DNA of 46,386 nt from contig JARLGI010000046.1 of assembly GCA_031296115.1 (NCBI GenBank), forward strand, positions 1 to 46,386, written 5' to 3'. Of this stretch, positions 1 through 11,100 are shown one piece after another (within the stretch, counting starts at the first letter, position 1; each line of letters opens with the position of its first letter). Both the position numbers and the translations under genes were made by a program. The notes under the pieces were generated by a model that was not told the DNA's origin, ran no database searches, and was given only the letters and a program-made list of their open reading frames with translations. This DNA comes from Acidobacteriota bacterium. Its GTDB lineage: Bacteria; Acidobacteriota; Terriglobia; Terriglobales; Acidobacteriaceae.

Positions 1-1119
1 GTAGCCGGCCAGCCTGGCCAAATTCCGATTCTCCAGATGAACGGCAAGTCTTATGTGGACATCGATGCACTGGCACGCCTCACGAACAGTTCCCTCAGGG
101 TCAAGGGGAATCAGGTCATTCTGACCCCGCCAGGTTCGGCCCCGAGCACGCTGCCGGCGGATCCCGAACCTTCCGCCCCTGCCGGGCAGCTAAAGCTCGT
201 CGCCGCAGTGGAACAGCCGGGTGATCCAGAACCCTCGGTCCCTCCCGAGCAGACAAAGCAGGTCGCTACCGAGGAAAAGCCAGCGGCTCCTGAATCTGAG
301 GAGTCCAAGACGGCAGCGTTGGCGAAAGCCGCGCAGAATCCTGTGGCCAACCTCATCAGCTTTCCGCTCCAGAACAACACCGCCTTCGGTATCGGGCCGT
401 ATGAACGTGCCCAAAACGTGTTGAACATCCAACCCGTCATTCCATTTCACATCACGGAAAAATGGAACCTGATCACCCGCACCATCCTGCCGGTCGTCTG
501 GCAGCCAAACGACCAGCCCACACAAGGGTGGTTTGGTTTTGGAGATTTGAATCCCAGCTTGTTCCTGTCTCCGGCCAAGCCCGGTAAGTTGATCTGGGGA
601 GTCGGGCCGGCATTCGTTTTTCCGACAGCGACCGCCGAGCAACTCGGTCAGGGAAAGTTCAGTCTCGGACCGTCGGTTGTCGTGCTATCGACTCCAGGGC
701 ACTGGGTCATTGGCGCACTGGTCAACAACGTCTGGTCGGTGGCTGGGCCGCACGAGCGGGCGGTGGTGAACCAGATGCTGCTGCAATGGTTCGTCAACTA
801 CAACATGAAGAAGGGCTGGTACCTCACCACCTCGCCGATCATCACCGCCAACTGGCGTGCTCCGAGCGGTAACCAGGCCGTGGTCCCCTTCGGCGGTGGC
901 ATGGGAAGGATCATGAAGCTCGGGTTCCAGCCGGTCAATATCACGGGCCAGTTCTACGGCAACGCAGTGCATCCGGCCGGTGCTTCTCCGTGGGGCATGC
1001 GGCTGCAGATTCAGTTCCTGTTCCCCAAGTTCACCAAGGTGCAGGAGAAGGAGATGTTGGAACAGAAGCTGAAACAGATGGAGCAGGAACAGCAGCAGGC
1101 GCCGCCGCCGAAGAAGTGA
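1..1119 (+). CDS. Outer-membrane-type protein with N-terminal stalk-like domain (5' end cut by window)
   Basis: The reading frame is open from base 1, so the ATG at 37 is probably internal and the true start lies before the window. Of the 372 visible residues, 1-44 resemble a copper-amine-oxidase-N/stalk-type module (MNGKSYVDIDALARL, then a beta hairpin). Residues 45-110 are a Pro/Glu/Ala-rich linker holding an imperfect 21-residue repeat that begins DPEPS. Residues 111-348 alternate polar and aromatic strands (GVGPAFVFPTATAEQLG, GWYLTTSPIITANWRA) like the outer-membrane barrel proteins often labelled transporter or neuromedin-U-like. A Gln/Glu/Lys tail ends in PPPKK. The barrel assignment is by pattern; the substrate is unknown. 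A location in the outer membrane is inferred. Confidence 0.6.
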   Translation, partial: VAGQPGQIPILQMNGKSYVDIDALARLTNSSLRVKGNQVILTPPGSAPSTLPADPEPSAPAGQLKLVAAVEQPGDPEPSVPPEQTKQVATEEKPAAPESEESKTAALAKAAQNPVANLISFPLQNNTAFGIGPYERAQNVLNIQPVIPFHITEKWNLITRTILPVVWQPNDQPTQGWFGFGDLNPSLFLSPAKPGKLIWGVGPAFVFPTATAEQLGQGKFSLGPSVVVLSTPGHWVIGALVNNVWSVAGPHERAVVNQMLLQWFVNYNMKKGWYLTTSPIITANWRAPSGNQAVVPFGGGMGRIMKLGFQPVNITGQFYGNAVHPAGASPWGMRLQIQFLFPKFTKVQEKEMLEQKLKQMEQEQQQAPPPKK

Positions 1120-1206
1120 TGCTTGACGGTCCCTACTTGGTCTCGGACAAGCTGAGGCGTACTCCGCGCGTTACACTGAACGCGAATTCATAGGGGAACA
1201 GACCGC

Positions 1207-1959
1207 ATGCTAAATTTTCCAATCCTTCTATTTTTCCCATCGGTGCTGGTGATGTGGCTGGCGGCACAGTACGGTACCTCCGTGCGCACACGGCGGCCCC
1301 TGCTGGATAGCGAACGGGAGGATTTCGGCATTATCCAGGCTGCCACCCTGACGCTGCTCGGACTGATCATCGGATTCAGTTTCTCGATGGCCATCGCCCG
1401 CTACGATTTGCGCAAGAACTACGAGGAAGCTGAGGCCAACGCGATTGGCACGGAATACGTGCGTGCCGGCCTGCTGCCCGCGGCGAATGCAGCGGCAGTT
1501 CAGGCCCAGCTGCAAAAATATCTCGACTTACGCATCGCGTTTTACCGCACCCGCAACCCGATCGAGATTCGCCAGATTGATGCCGCTACCGCTCAACTCC
1601 AGAACGAGATGTGGTCGGCGGTCCAGGCCCCAGCTTTGGCACAACCGACACCCGTAATGGCCCTGGTGGTTTCCGGCATGAACGACGTGCTGAACTCGCA
1701 GGGCTATACCCAGGCGGCATGGTGGAACCGCATCCCGGTTGCGGCCTGGGGGCTGCTGATCTTGACCGCCATTTGCTGCAACCTGCTGGTCGGCTATGGT
1801 GCGCGCGGCGCCGGCTTGACCGCGAGGCTGCTGATGGTCCTGCCGGTGGTGGTCTCCATCTCGTTCCTGCTGATAGCGGACATTGACAGTCCGCGCGGCG
1901 GGCTCATCCACGTGGCCCCGCAGAATCTCGGAGCCCTGGCGTCATCGTTGCAGAAATAA
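1207..1959 (+). CDS. DUF4239/bestrophin-like membrane protein
   Basis: This 250-residue protein has a hydrophobic N-terminus, a second membrane span around residues 42-63 (LTLLGLIIGFSFSMAIARYD), a soluble helical middle of about 110 residues, and two closing spans around 178-197 and 205-222. This layout matches the DUF4239 (bestrophin-like domain) family, whose biochemical role is unknown; relatedness to anion channels is only suggested by the name. The start is supported by an AGGGGAAC sequence about 10 nt upstream. It stands 88 nt after the previous gene and is followed by a hairpin with a T run, so it may be transcribed with its upstream neighbour. Confidence 0.7.
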   Translation: MLNFPILLFFPSVLVMWLAAQYGTSVRTRRPLLDSEREDFGIIQAATLTLLGLIIGFSFSMAIARYDLRKNYEEAEANAIGTEYVRAGLLPAANAAAVQAQLQKYLDLRIAFYRTRNPIEIRQIDAATAQLQNEMWSAVQAPALAQPTPVMALVVSGMNDVLNSQGYTQAAWWNRIPVAAWGLLILTAICCNLLVGYGARGAGLTARLLMVLPVVVSISFLLIADIDSPRGGLIHVAPQNLGALASSLQK

Positions 1960-2063
1960 TCGCTGCGTCGGGTGCGGTGCAATAAGTTGATGGACAGCCC
2001 GCCCGCACCACACCGACGGGGATGACGCAAGTTGATGGTGTTGATCCTGCGGAAAGGCAGATG

Positions 2064-2090
2064 AGGCGGAACTGCGGGGCCGCCTTTTTC
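2064..2090 (+). terminator. Intrinsic terminator-like hairpin after the DUF4239 gene
   Basis: The arms AGGCGG (2064-2069) and CCGCCT (2080-2085) are complementary around a 10-nt loop and run into TTTTT. It lies about 105 nt downstream of the stop at 1959 and points in the same direction. The stem is short, so strength is uncertain. Confidence 0.5.
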
Positions 2091-2222
2091 TTGCGATGCC
2101 GGGATGCTCTACGAGTCCAGCAGCTTCATTGCCTTCGCCAGGCTCACACGCATGCGGTTGAACGAGGTGCGATCGGGCGTTCAAGGTGCGTGGTGCTGCC
2201 GTGCTTCTGCTCTCAAGGCGCT

Positions 2223-3092
2223 TTAGTAATCCAACTCGGCAGGCCGTCCGGTCAGGCGCTCGATGCGCTTGGCGATCGGCGGGTGCGTCGAGAACAGGTT
2301 GGCGAAGCTCACGCCGCCCAGCATCGGGGCCACGATGAACAGGTGCGCGTTCGATGGCGAAGCCTGCATCGGGATGCGCTTGGAGTAGGCGTCCAGCTTT
2401 TTCAGCGCGCTGGCCAGCGCGTAAGGATTGCCGGTCAGTTGCGCTCCGGTGGCGTCGGCCTGGTATTCGCGCGAGCGCGAAACGGCGAGCTGAATCAGCG
2501 TGGCCGCAATGGGCGCGAGAATCAGCATCAGTAGGGCCATTAACCCGCCACCGCCGCGGTCTCGATCATCGCGTCCTCCGCCCATGCCTCCGAAGAGAGA
2601 AGCCCAGTAACCCATGCGCGCCAGCATGGTGATGGCGCCCGCCAGCGTGGCGGCGATCGAGCTGATCAGGATGTCGCGATTGCGTACGTGTCCCAACTCG
2701 TGGGCCAGCACGCCTTCCAGCTCCTCGTCCGTGAGCAGGTTCAGGATGCCTTCGGTGACAGCGACCGATGCATGCTGGGGATTGCGGCCGGTGGCGAATG
2801 CATTGGGCGATTCCGTCGGGATGACGTACATCTTGGGCATCGGGATGCCAATCTTCTGGGTCAGCCGCTCAACCACCTGGTACGCGCGCGGCAATTGCTC
2901 GCGCGTCACCGGCTGGGCACGGTACATGGCCAGGGCAATCTTGTCGCTAAAGAAATACGAAACAAAATTCATGACGACGGCGAGGCCGACGGCCAGCATC
3001 ATGCCGCGCTGGCCGCCGAAGATCTCCCCCATAAACAGGAGGAACAAGGTCAGTGCGGTAAGCAGTAAAGCTGTCTTGAAGGTGTTTCCCAT
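2223..3092 (-). CDS. htpX: HtpX-type membrane zinc metalloprotease (M48)
   Basis: HtpX is an inner-membrane M48 protease that degrades damaged or misfolded membrane proteins alongside FtsH. The 289-residue length is normal for the family. Two N-terminal membrane spans (about 8-27 and 30-48) precede the zinc motif HELGH at 131-135. The third zinc ligand is expected to be Glu209 in [10 protein letters not shown], the conserved follow-on motif. Two further hydrophobic stretches lie at about 143-160 and 184-203, separated by a Gly/Arg/Asp-rich loop. The C-terminal [13 protein letters not shown] motif is characteristic. It converges with the DUF4239 gene and stands alone. Assignment is secure from motifs; the stress role is family knowledge. 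Confidence 0.95.
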   Translation of the reverse strand: MGNTFKTALLLTALTLFLLFMGEIFGGQRGMMLAVGLAVVMNFVSYFFSDKIALAMYRAQPVTREQLPRAYQVVERLTQKIGIPMPKMYVIPTESPNAFATGRNPQHASVAVTEGILNLLTDEELEGVLAHELGHVRNRDILISSIAATLAGAITMLARMGYWASLFGGMGGGRDDRDRGGGGLMALLMLILAPIAATLIQLAVSRSREYQADATGAQLTGNPYALASALKKLDAYSKRIPMQASPSNAHLFIVAPMLGGVSFANLFSTHPPIAKRIERLTGRPAELDY

Positions 3093-3142
3093 ATCTGCTC
3101 AGTAGATGATAAACAGGGCCGATGGTTGCGGGGAAATCCGGC

Positions 3143-3279
3143 ACCCAGTAGCCAGTTGTCAGTTGTCAGCAACGGCCGATGGCTCCAAAGTGACTGGCCT
3201 CCATCGAATTGTCGCGGGTGCCGGCCCTTCACTGGTAACTGGCTACTGGGTACTGGCAACTGTTTCCCGACAACTGTAC
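3143..3279. repeat. Degenerate heptanucleotide repeat array arranged as an inverted repeat
   Basis: From 3231 to 3279 the sequence runs in exact 7-nt register: ACTGGTA, ACTGGCT, ACTGGGT, ACTGGCA, ACTGTTT, CCCGACA, ACTGTAC. The opposite orientation appears at 3146-3169 as CAGTAGC, CAGTTGT, CAGTTGT, CAG. The 15-mer ACCCAGTAGCCAGTT at 3143-3157 is perfectly complementary to 3237-3251. The array ends 9 nt before the ATG of the next gene at 3289. A second array with the same consensus lies at 26940-26974. Confidence 0.8.
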
Positions 3280-3288
3280 TATTCCGTC

Positions 3289-3822
3289 ATGTCTAAGCTT
3301 CCCATCCTGCAGCACAAGCCGAAACATGAGGAGCTGATCCTGGTGGCGTTCCGCCTGGATCCCCGGCACGACGGCCCGGAGTTCTACACACTTCTGGCTG
3401 TCGGCGGCGACGACGAACGTCCACCAATGGCGGAAGCGCGCATCGTGTTCTTCACCCGGCCGGAACTGGCAGCCAAGGCTCTGGCGCTGGACGACAGCCT
3501 GGTGCAACTGGGAGCACCACCGAAAGACGTTGAGACGTTTTGCGATGTGGCGGAAGCGCTGTACCGGGTCAATTCGCAGAACGCGGACCCGGATGGCGTC
3601 ATTCTGGACTGCCTGCTGATGTTTGACGACCTGGTACGGGCCACAAGGCTGCACATGCCGGACCGCTACCAGGGGATCCTGACAGAATTGGCGGCGGGGT
3701 TGACCGAAGGCACGTCGCTGCAAAGAATCTTCAGCAGCCCCTCGCTACGCGAGCACGTGGAAGACGCGCTGCTCTGGTGCGTAGGAGCCATAACGGTGAA
3801 GGCGCGGCTCCTAAACGAGTGA
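3289..3822 (+). CDS. Conserved-looking hypothetical protein, 177 residues
   Basis: I do not recognise a family. The start at 3289 (MSKLPILQHKPKHEEL) is chosen because the open frame further upstream runs through the heptad repeat array and reads as junk. No clear Shine-Dalgarno site precedes the ATG; a TACTAT at 3277-3282 could be a -10 element giving a near-leaderless transcript. The protein is soluble, acidic and mostly helical, with an N-terminal segment of alternating strands (ELILVAFRLDPRHDG) and a helical end. There is no signal peptide or membrane span. It lies between divergent htpX and convergent glgC, so it is probably monocistronic. Confidence 0.7.
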   Translation: MSKLPILQHKPKHEELILVAFRLDPRHDGPEFYTLLAVGGDDERPPMAEARIVFFTRPELAAKALALDDSLVQLGAPPKDVETFCDVAEALYRVNSQNADPDGVILDCLLMFDDLVRATRLHMPDRYQGILTELAAGLTEGTSLQRIFSSPSLREHVEDALLWCVGAITVKARLLNE

Positions 3823-3933
3823 GCACTACTGCTTTTGAAGCTATTTTTCCGGGGTGGATAACACACTTGTTTCACGCAGGCCGGGCACTCCTCCCATGAG
3901 AACCTGGCGCGCCTGCGGCCGGCAGGAATGCGG

Positions 3934-5187
3934 CTATTCCGACGTGAAGTAGTCCACCGGCACGGGGTTTTCGAACAGCGAATAGTCGCGGGTGACAACA
4001 GTGATGCCGCTGTCGGTGACGTGATACTTCTCCCGGTCCGCCTTGGTGTCGTAGCCAATGACGGTCCCCTCGGGAATGTGTACGTCGCGGTCGATGATGG
4101 CCTGCCGGATGCGGCAGTGCCGTCCGACCGTCGCGTGGGAGAACAAGATGCTGGAGTCAATCTCGGAGTAGGAATTCACGCGCACATCCGGCGAGAGCAC
4201 GCTCTTACGCACCGAACTGCCGGAGATGATGCAGCCCATGGAAACAATCGAGTCGTGCGCCTGGCCCATGCGTCCCGGATCGTTAAACACAAATTTCGCC
4301 GGAGGATACTGCCGCATGTGGGTGCGAATGGGCCACGCTGAGTCATAGAGGTTGAAGACCGGCGCCACCGAAACCAGGTCCATGTTGGCTTCGTAGTAGG
4401 CTTCCAGGGTCCCCACGTCGCGCCAGTAGAGCGCTTGATGTCGGTTCTCGTCGATGAAGTTGAACGAGTAGACCTTGTAGTCGTCCACCATGCGGGGCAG
4501 GATGTTGTGCCCGAAGTCGTGGCGCGAGGCCGGATCTTCGGCATCTTTCAGCAGCGCCGGGATCAGGACGTCGGTGTTGAACAGGTAAATGCCCATCGAG
4601 GCCGAAACCATTTGCGAGTTATAGGGCGAACGCAGATCGGTCTGCTCGGGTTTTTCCTGGAAGCCGACTACCCGGCCGGTGCGGTCTATCTCCACCACTC
4701 CGAAGTTCTTGGTCTCCGAGGGTTCGACCAGAATGGTGGCGAGGGTAACGTCCGCGCCTGAGTCCTTGTGCTGGCGCAGCATCAGGTCATAATTCATCTT
4801 GTAGATGTGGTCGCCCGACAGGATCAGCACGTAGCGCGGCTGCTCGGAGCCAATGGAGTAGAGATTCTGATAGACCGCGTCGGCAGTACCCATGTACCAG
4901 TTTTCGCTCACCCGCTTCATGGGCGGTAGTATCTCGATAAACTCGCCCAGTTCCCGGCCAACGATGTTGCCCCAGCCTTCGCGAATATGGCGATTCAGCG
5001 AGAGCGCTTTATATTGCGTAAGGATATAAATTCTGCGCAGATCGGAATTAATGCAGTTGGATAGAGTGATGTCGATGATGCGGTAAATGCCGCCGAACGT
5101 GACGGCCGGCTTGGCGCGGTCGCGGGTCAGCGGATATAGTCGTTCGCCCGCTCCTCCAGCCAGCAAGACTCCGAGGGCTTCTCTCAT
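3934..5187 (-). CDS. glgC: Glucose-1-phosphate adenylyltransferase (ADP-glucose pyrophosphorylase)
   Basis: GlgC makes ADP-glucose from glucose-1-phosphate and ATP, the committed step of bacterial glycogen synthesis in the cytosol. The N-terminal nucleotidyltransferase signature LLAGGAGERLYPLT and the following RAKPAVTFGG are intact, as is the catalytic-region motif LSGDHIYKMNY. The C-terminal third has the left-handed beta-helix pattern (SSVRKSVLSPDVRVNSYSEI, HCRIRQAIIDRDVHIPEGT). The 417-residue length fits the family. The ATG at 5187 lacks a strong ribosome-binding site but begins directly at the conserved N-terminus. No other glycogen gene is in the window. Confidence 0.95.
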   Translation of the reverse strand: MREALGVLLAGGAGERLYPLTRDRAKPAVTFGGIYRIIDITLSNCINSDLRRIYILTQYKALSLNRHIREGWGNIVGRELGEFIEILPPMKRVSENWYMGTADAVYQNLYSIGSEQPRYVLILSGDHIYKMNYDLMLRQHKDSGADVTLATILVEPSETKNFGVVEIDRTGRVVGFQEKPEQTDLRSPYNSQMVSASMGIYLFNTDVLIPALLKDAEDPASRHDFGHNILPRMVDDYKVYSFNFIDENRHQALYWRDVGTLEAYYEANMDLVSVAPVFNLYDSAWPIRTHMRQYPPAKFVFNDPGRMGQAHDSIVSMGCIISGSSVRKSVLSPDVRVNSYSEIDSSILFSHATVGRHCRIRQAIIDRDVHIPEGTVIGYDTKADREKYHVTDSGITVVTRDYSLFENPVPVDYFTSE

Positions 5188-5342
5188 CCGGTTGAAGTTC
5201 CTGGTGCGAATCCCCCGATGGGGTGCGTGAATGATCGCTCACAGGAAGGCTGGCCGCGCGCTGGTGGCGCATGCCGACCCACAGGCGAAGTCGAATGTTA
5301 GCACAGCCGGAGCGCCTTCCCGGATGCCGACTGCGGCTCTCC

Positions 5343-5624
5343 TCAGTTCTCGTCCACCCGTATGCGCAGGGACTTGAGAAACTTCACATCCTGCGAGGTC
5401 ACCTTCAAGGCGCCGGTGGATTGTTGCAAACCCACCACCCGCTTCGGGCGAACGTCGTCCGCATCCCGTTCATTGAAACCAATGGTCGCTTCCAGCACCA
5501 GGAAAACGTCGTAGCCACTGGACCTGATGCGGGAGATTACTTCTGCGATCTCGTCGGAATCGGAGAGCGAGGTGTTGATCGCCTCGCCCAGTTCTTTCAT
5601 CATGTTTTTCAGTTGTTGATCCAC
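5343..5624 (-). CDS. Small hypothetical protein, 93 residues
   Basis: The protein starts MDQQLKNMMKELGEAINTSL and has an N-terminal helix, an EVISRIRSSGYDVFLVLEAT segment with a likely strand, and a charged tail ending RIRVDEN. It has no signal peptide or membrane span, and I do not recognise a family. It is co-oriented with glgC, 155 nt upstream of it, so the two may share a transcript. The amphipathic N-terminus and absence of repeats make it look like a real small cytosolic protein rather than a shadow frame, since the overlapping frames here are not protein-like. Confidence 0.6.
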   Translation of the reverse strand: MDQQLKNMMKELGEAINTSLSDSDEIAEVISRIRSSGYDVFLVLEATIGFNERDADDVRPKRVVGLQQSTGALKVTSQDVKFLKSLRIRVDEN

Positions 5625-5771
5625 AAATCACACCTGGTCCGCTTGCGCAAACTGGAGACTTGCTTTTCGCCAGGAGCAATGTCTGCCTGCTTCCGCCAGC
5701 TTAGTTGGTTTCGATGCGGCGCCGCGGCCAAAGTTTGGTAACCGTTCTCGCGACTTTGTGGCACATGATTC

Positions 5772-5804
5772 TTGACTATATGCGAAATCTCGCACTGGTA
5801 GAAT
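5772..5804 (+). promoter_or_regulatory. Possible regulated promoter with palindromic operator
   Basis: TTGACT (5772-5777) and TAGAAT (5799-5804) resemble -35 and -10 elements but are 21 bp apart, longer than the usual 16-18. The gap contains a perfect palindrome, TGCGA-AATC-TCGCA, at 5781-5794. Long-spacer promoters with a dyad in the spacer are typical of MerR-type control, but no such regulator is nearby. It would drive the gene starting at 5844. Confidence 0.35.
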
Positions 5805-5843
5805 GGAAATTTATCGCCAACAGCGTTTTCCCAGAGGTAAATC

Positions 5844-6179
5844 GTGACATCCCGTAACCTTGGTACCCAGGGGCGCGCTTTTTTCCGGGTCGCCGGAAGA
5901 AAGGGCGGAGAAAATCGCTGGGTACGGGCCTTCTACCGGGCCGGCAAGGTTACCTTCAGCAGCATACGACATGTGATGCACGTCCTCTGGCTGGAGGTTA
6001 CCGGCCTGCTGTTCCTGGCGCTGGCGGTAGTGGGCGGCGTAGCGGCCGTCCGGCAATATCATCGCTACGCGGCGGGTACCATTGGGCCGGGCCGATTTCT
6101 GCTGGCGACCAGTTTTGCCCTGGTTTTCGCCTATTTCGGCATCAGTTCGTTCTGGAGATCGCGCCGGCGGGTCCGGTAG
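5844..6179 (+). CDS. Small two-span membrane protein, 111 residues
   Basis: The start codon is GTG, supported by AGAGGT 5 nt upstream. A basic N-terminal region of about 40 residues is followed by a membrane span at about 47-66 (LEVTGLLFLALAVVGGVAAV) and a second at about 82-101 (FLLATSFALVFAYFGISSFW), with an Arg-rich end (RSRRRVR). Both termini are probably cytoplasmic by the positive-inside rule. I recall similar short proteins annotated only as hypothetical in Acidobacteria; no function is assigned. The mutase gene follows after about 115 nt, possibly on the same transcript. Confidence 0.65.
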   Translation: MTSRNLGTQGRAFFRVAGRKGGENRWVRAFYRAGKVTFSSIRHVMHVLWLEVTGLLFLALAVVGGVAAVRQYHRYAAGTIGPGRFLLATSFALVFAYFGISSFWRSRRRVR

Positions 6180-6293
6180 CTGCCGCGCGGAATGCCGGCA
6201 AACCGCAGACCGAGGATTGTGACGTATGTCCTAGTAGCTTCCTCGGCAATCGCCTGATAGTTGAACCATCTCCTATTACTGAGGGCCTACCTT

Positions 6294-7919
<1,626 letters not shown>

Positions 7920-8115
7920 AACTGCCGGTCTTTCACCACGAAGATCATGTAGCTCACCGAGAAACTCGTATGGCCCGCGCGAGGCACGTCAGCGCCAGTG
8001 TTTTTGCGAGAAAAGTGTCGCGTTGTTCCCATATTGGGAGCGGTCGCAGCCGGGCCCGTTTTTCCCCTTCAGACACGGTGCTCGCGAATTTTCTTTTCTG
8101 TACGCCTGCGCAGTT

Positions 8116-8121
8116 TATAAT
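8116..8121 (+). promoter_or_regulatory. Possible -10 element before the TonB-type receptor
   Basis: A perfect TATAAT lies 37 nt before the ATG at 8159. The sequence 16-17 bp upstream (T-rich, around 8093-8099) is only a weak -35. GAGG at 8149-8152 is the ribosome-binding site. Confidence 0.4.
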
Positions 8122-8158
8122 CTTCGCCCATTAGGCTTTCCGACACCTGAGGCGAATC

Positions 8159-11100
8159 ATGAATTGCAATCGTTTCGTGTCTCTCGTCCTTGCCCTGCTG
8201 CTGGCAGCGACTTTTGTTTCAGCTCAGACCTTCCGCGGTACGGTTCTGGGAAGTGTTGCTGATGCAACGGGCGCGGTAATTTCCGGCGCGACGGTCAAAG
8301 TCCGCAACATCGGCACTGGCCTGGAACGAACCACCCAGACCAGCGGCGATGGCAGCTACTCCGTTCCCGAGTTGCCCATCGGGACTTACACAGTCACCGT
8401 CACGCAAAGCGGATTCCAGACGTCTGTCACCAACAACGTAACGGTTGACATCGCGGTGGACCGCCGGGTGGACGTTGTCATGAAGCCGGGGCAGGTGGCC
8501 GAGAAGGTCGAGGTGTCGGGCGAGGAACTGCCCCAGGTGGAAACCACCAGCGCCGAGTTGGGCGGGGTGCTGACATCGCAGACCATCGCGAACATCCCGG
8601 TCAACGGCCGAGACTATACCAAGCTCATCTACCTGAATCCCGGCGTGGCCGGCTCGCCTGATCAGATCAGCGATTCGCCCGGCTCATTCGGTGAGTTCTC
8701 GATGAACGGCTCGCGCGGGCGTTCCAACAATTACATGCTCGACGGCACCGACATGAACGATGGCTACCGTAACGATCCGGCCATCAACGAGGCGGGCGTG
8801 TTCGGCGATCCGGCGACCATTCTGCCCATCGACGCCATTGGCGAGTTGCACGTGCTCTCCAACTACGAGGCGGAGTATGGCCGCAACAGCGGCGCCATCG
8901 TCAATATCGTGACCAAGAGCGGCACCAACCTGTGGCACGGTTCGGCAATGGAGTATTACCGCAGCGGCGCGCTCGGCGCCCGCAACTACTTCAACATCGG
9001 CAGCCAGCCCAGGAACCCCTTCCTGAACAACCAGTTTGGTGGCTCGCTGGGCGGCCCGATCGTCAAGGACAAGGCTTTCTTCTTCTTCGACTACGAAGGG
9101 CAGCGCGAGAGCGGCGCACAAGCCGGACTGAGTTGTGTGCCCGACCAGAACTCCATCAACCAGGCCAAGGCCATCGCGGCCGCTAACGGACAGCCGCTGA
9201 GCCAGCCGATGTTGAACCTGCTGGCGCGCAATCCCTGGCCCGTACCGGATATCCCTGGAGCGACGGCGAACTTGGACGGCACCTGCAATCCCGCCAGCCC
9301 GAACGCGCCCGCTGACAACCTGGCCACCTCGACCCGGTTCTCCAACAACGTGGACAGCCTGATTGCCAAGGTTGACTACAATCCCAATTCCAACAACAAC
9401 ATCACTGGCCGCTACTACTATGGCAACAGCAACCAGAGCTTTCCCTTCGCCCAGTTGGCCGGCGGCCTGCTCCCCGGCTTCAACACCGTCACTCCGACGC
9501 GCGTGCAGTTGGTGTCGCTGTCCTGGGTAAAGGTGGTCAACTCCTCGCAAGTAAACGAAGCCCGCTTCGGCTGGAACCGCTTCGCCGAAGGGTTTTTCCC
9601 GCAGGACGGCAATTTCGATCCCGCCTCGATCGGCTTGGACACCGGCGTCAGCTCTTTTAACTACGGGCTGCCGCTCATTTCAGTCGGCAGTTTTTCCAAG
9701 ATTGGCGCCAGCGCCGGCGTGCCCCGCCAGCGCGTGGACACCAACTGGCACTTCATCGACAACTATTCCTGGAAGGTCGGCCGCCACGACATCAAGTTTG
9801 GTTATGAGTTCCGCCGCACCTCGATCCAGATCCAGCAGAACTCCAACTTCCGCGGCAAGTTGAGCTTCGGCGATCTCACTTCGTTTCTCGAGGGCCTGCC
9901 CTCGGGCGGGAGCCAGGCCTCGGGCTATACCAACCGGCATGAGTACGAAAACAATCAGGGGCTGTACCTTCAGGACAGTTTCCGCGTGACCTCACGCCTT
10001 ACGGTGAACTACGGCCTGCGTTGGGATTACTTCGGCGTGCCGGGCGAAAAGGACAGTCTGTTCTACCGCATCTACCCCTCGCCGGCCGGCGGCACCCTAC
10101 AGCGCGTCGGTGGTGGGTACGGTGGACCCTCCGGCCTGTACAACCCGGACTACGCCAACTTTGCGCCGCGCGCCGCTTTCGCATATGACTTGACCGGCAA
10201 GGGCAACACGGTAATTCGCGCCGGCTGGGGCCTGTTCTTCGATGCGACCTCGCAGGACATGTTCCTGGGCCACCTGCCGTATAACTGCACCTTCTGCCCC
10301 GGCCCGGCCTACACCGGAATTGGGCCGGCACCCATCACCTTTGCCGGGGCGACCAGCGGCCCCATTACGTCCGGCTCACCGGTGTACGTTAACCCGTCGC
10401 CGCTGGGCAGTTTCTTCGGCATCGATCCCAACATTCGCACCCCTTACGTGCAGAACTGGAACGTCAACATCCAGCAGGCCATCACCAACAAGGCCGTGCT
10501 GCAGGTGGCGTACGTCGGCTCGAAGGGTAGCAATCTATTCCGCTTCCGCGACATCAACCAGCCCAGCCAGTCGCAGATTACGGCATACGATACGGGCCCC
10601 GCATGCGTCGGGTACACGGCTCCCAACTGTCCCATCGCGGGATTCGACAGTGGCAGCAATGTGCCGCGCACGGCCTTCCCCAACTTCTTCTACGTCAACC
10701 TAGAGCAGTCCACCGCCTGGTCGAACTACAACGCCGCCCAGATCAGTTTCCACGTGAACGGATGGCACGGCCTGTTCACCCAGGCCAACTTCGTCTGGTC
10801 ACACTCGTTGGACAATGCCAGCGACCTGGAAGACTTTGTGCCCAATGCTGCCCAGCCCAACAACAGCCTGGCGCCGCAGCTGGAGAAGGGAAACTCGAAC
10901 TTCGACATTCGCAAACGCTTTACCTGGAACTTCAGCTACCAATTCCCCAAGACCACGGGCTCCATGGCCAAGCTGAAGAATGGTTGGGGGTTGGACGGCG
11001 TGGTGAACTTGCAGGACGGCCAGCCGTTCAACTTCAACTACAACTTTGAAGGTGACTACTCGGGATCGGGCGAAGGCTTCGACCGTCCCGACCTGGTGGG

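Noticed and set aside
2022..2534. 170-codon plus-strand frame before htpX
   Set aside because: It covers the terminator and the antisense of the htpX 3' end; no ribosome-binding site or protein-like sequence.
3106..3288. N-terminal extension of the gene at 3289
   Set aside because: The extra 61 codons translate the heptad array; no ribosome-binding site and no protein-like character.
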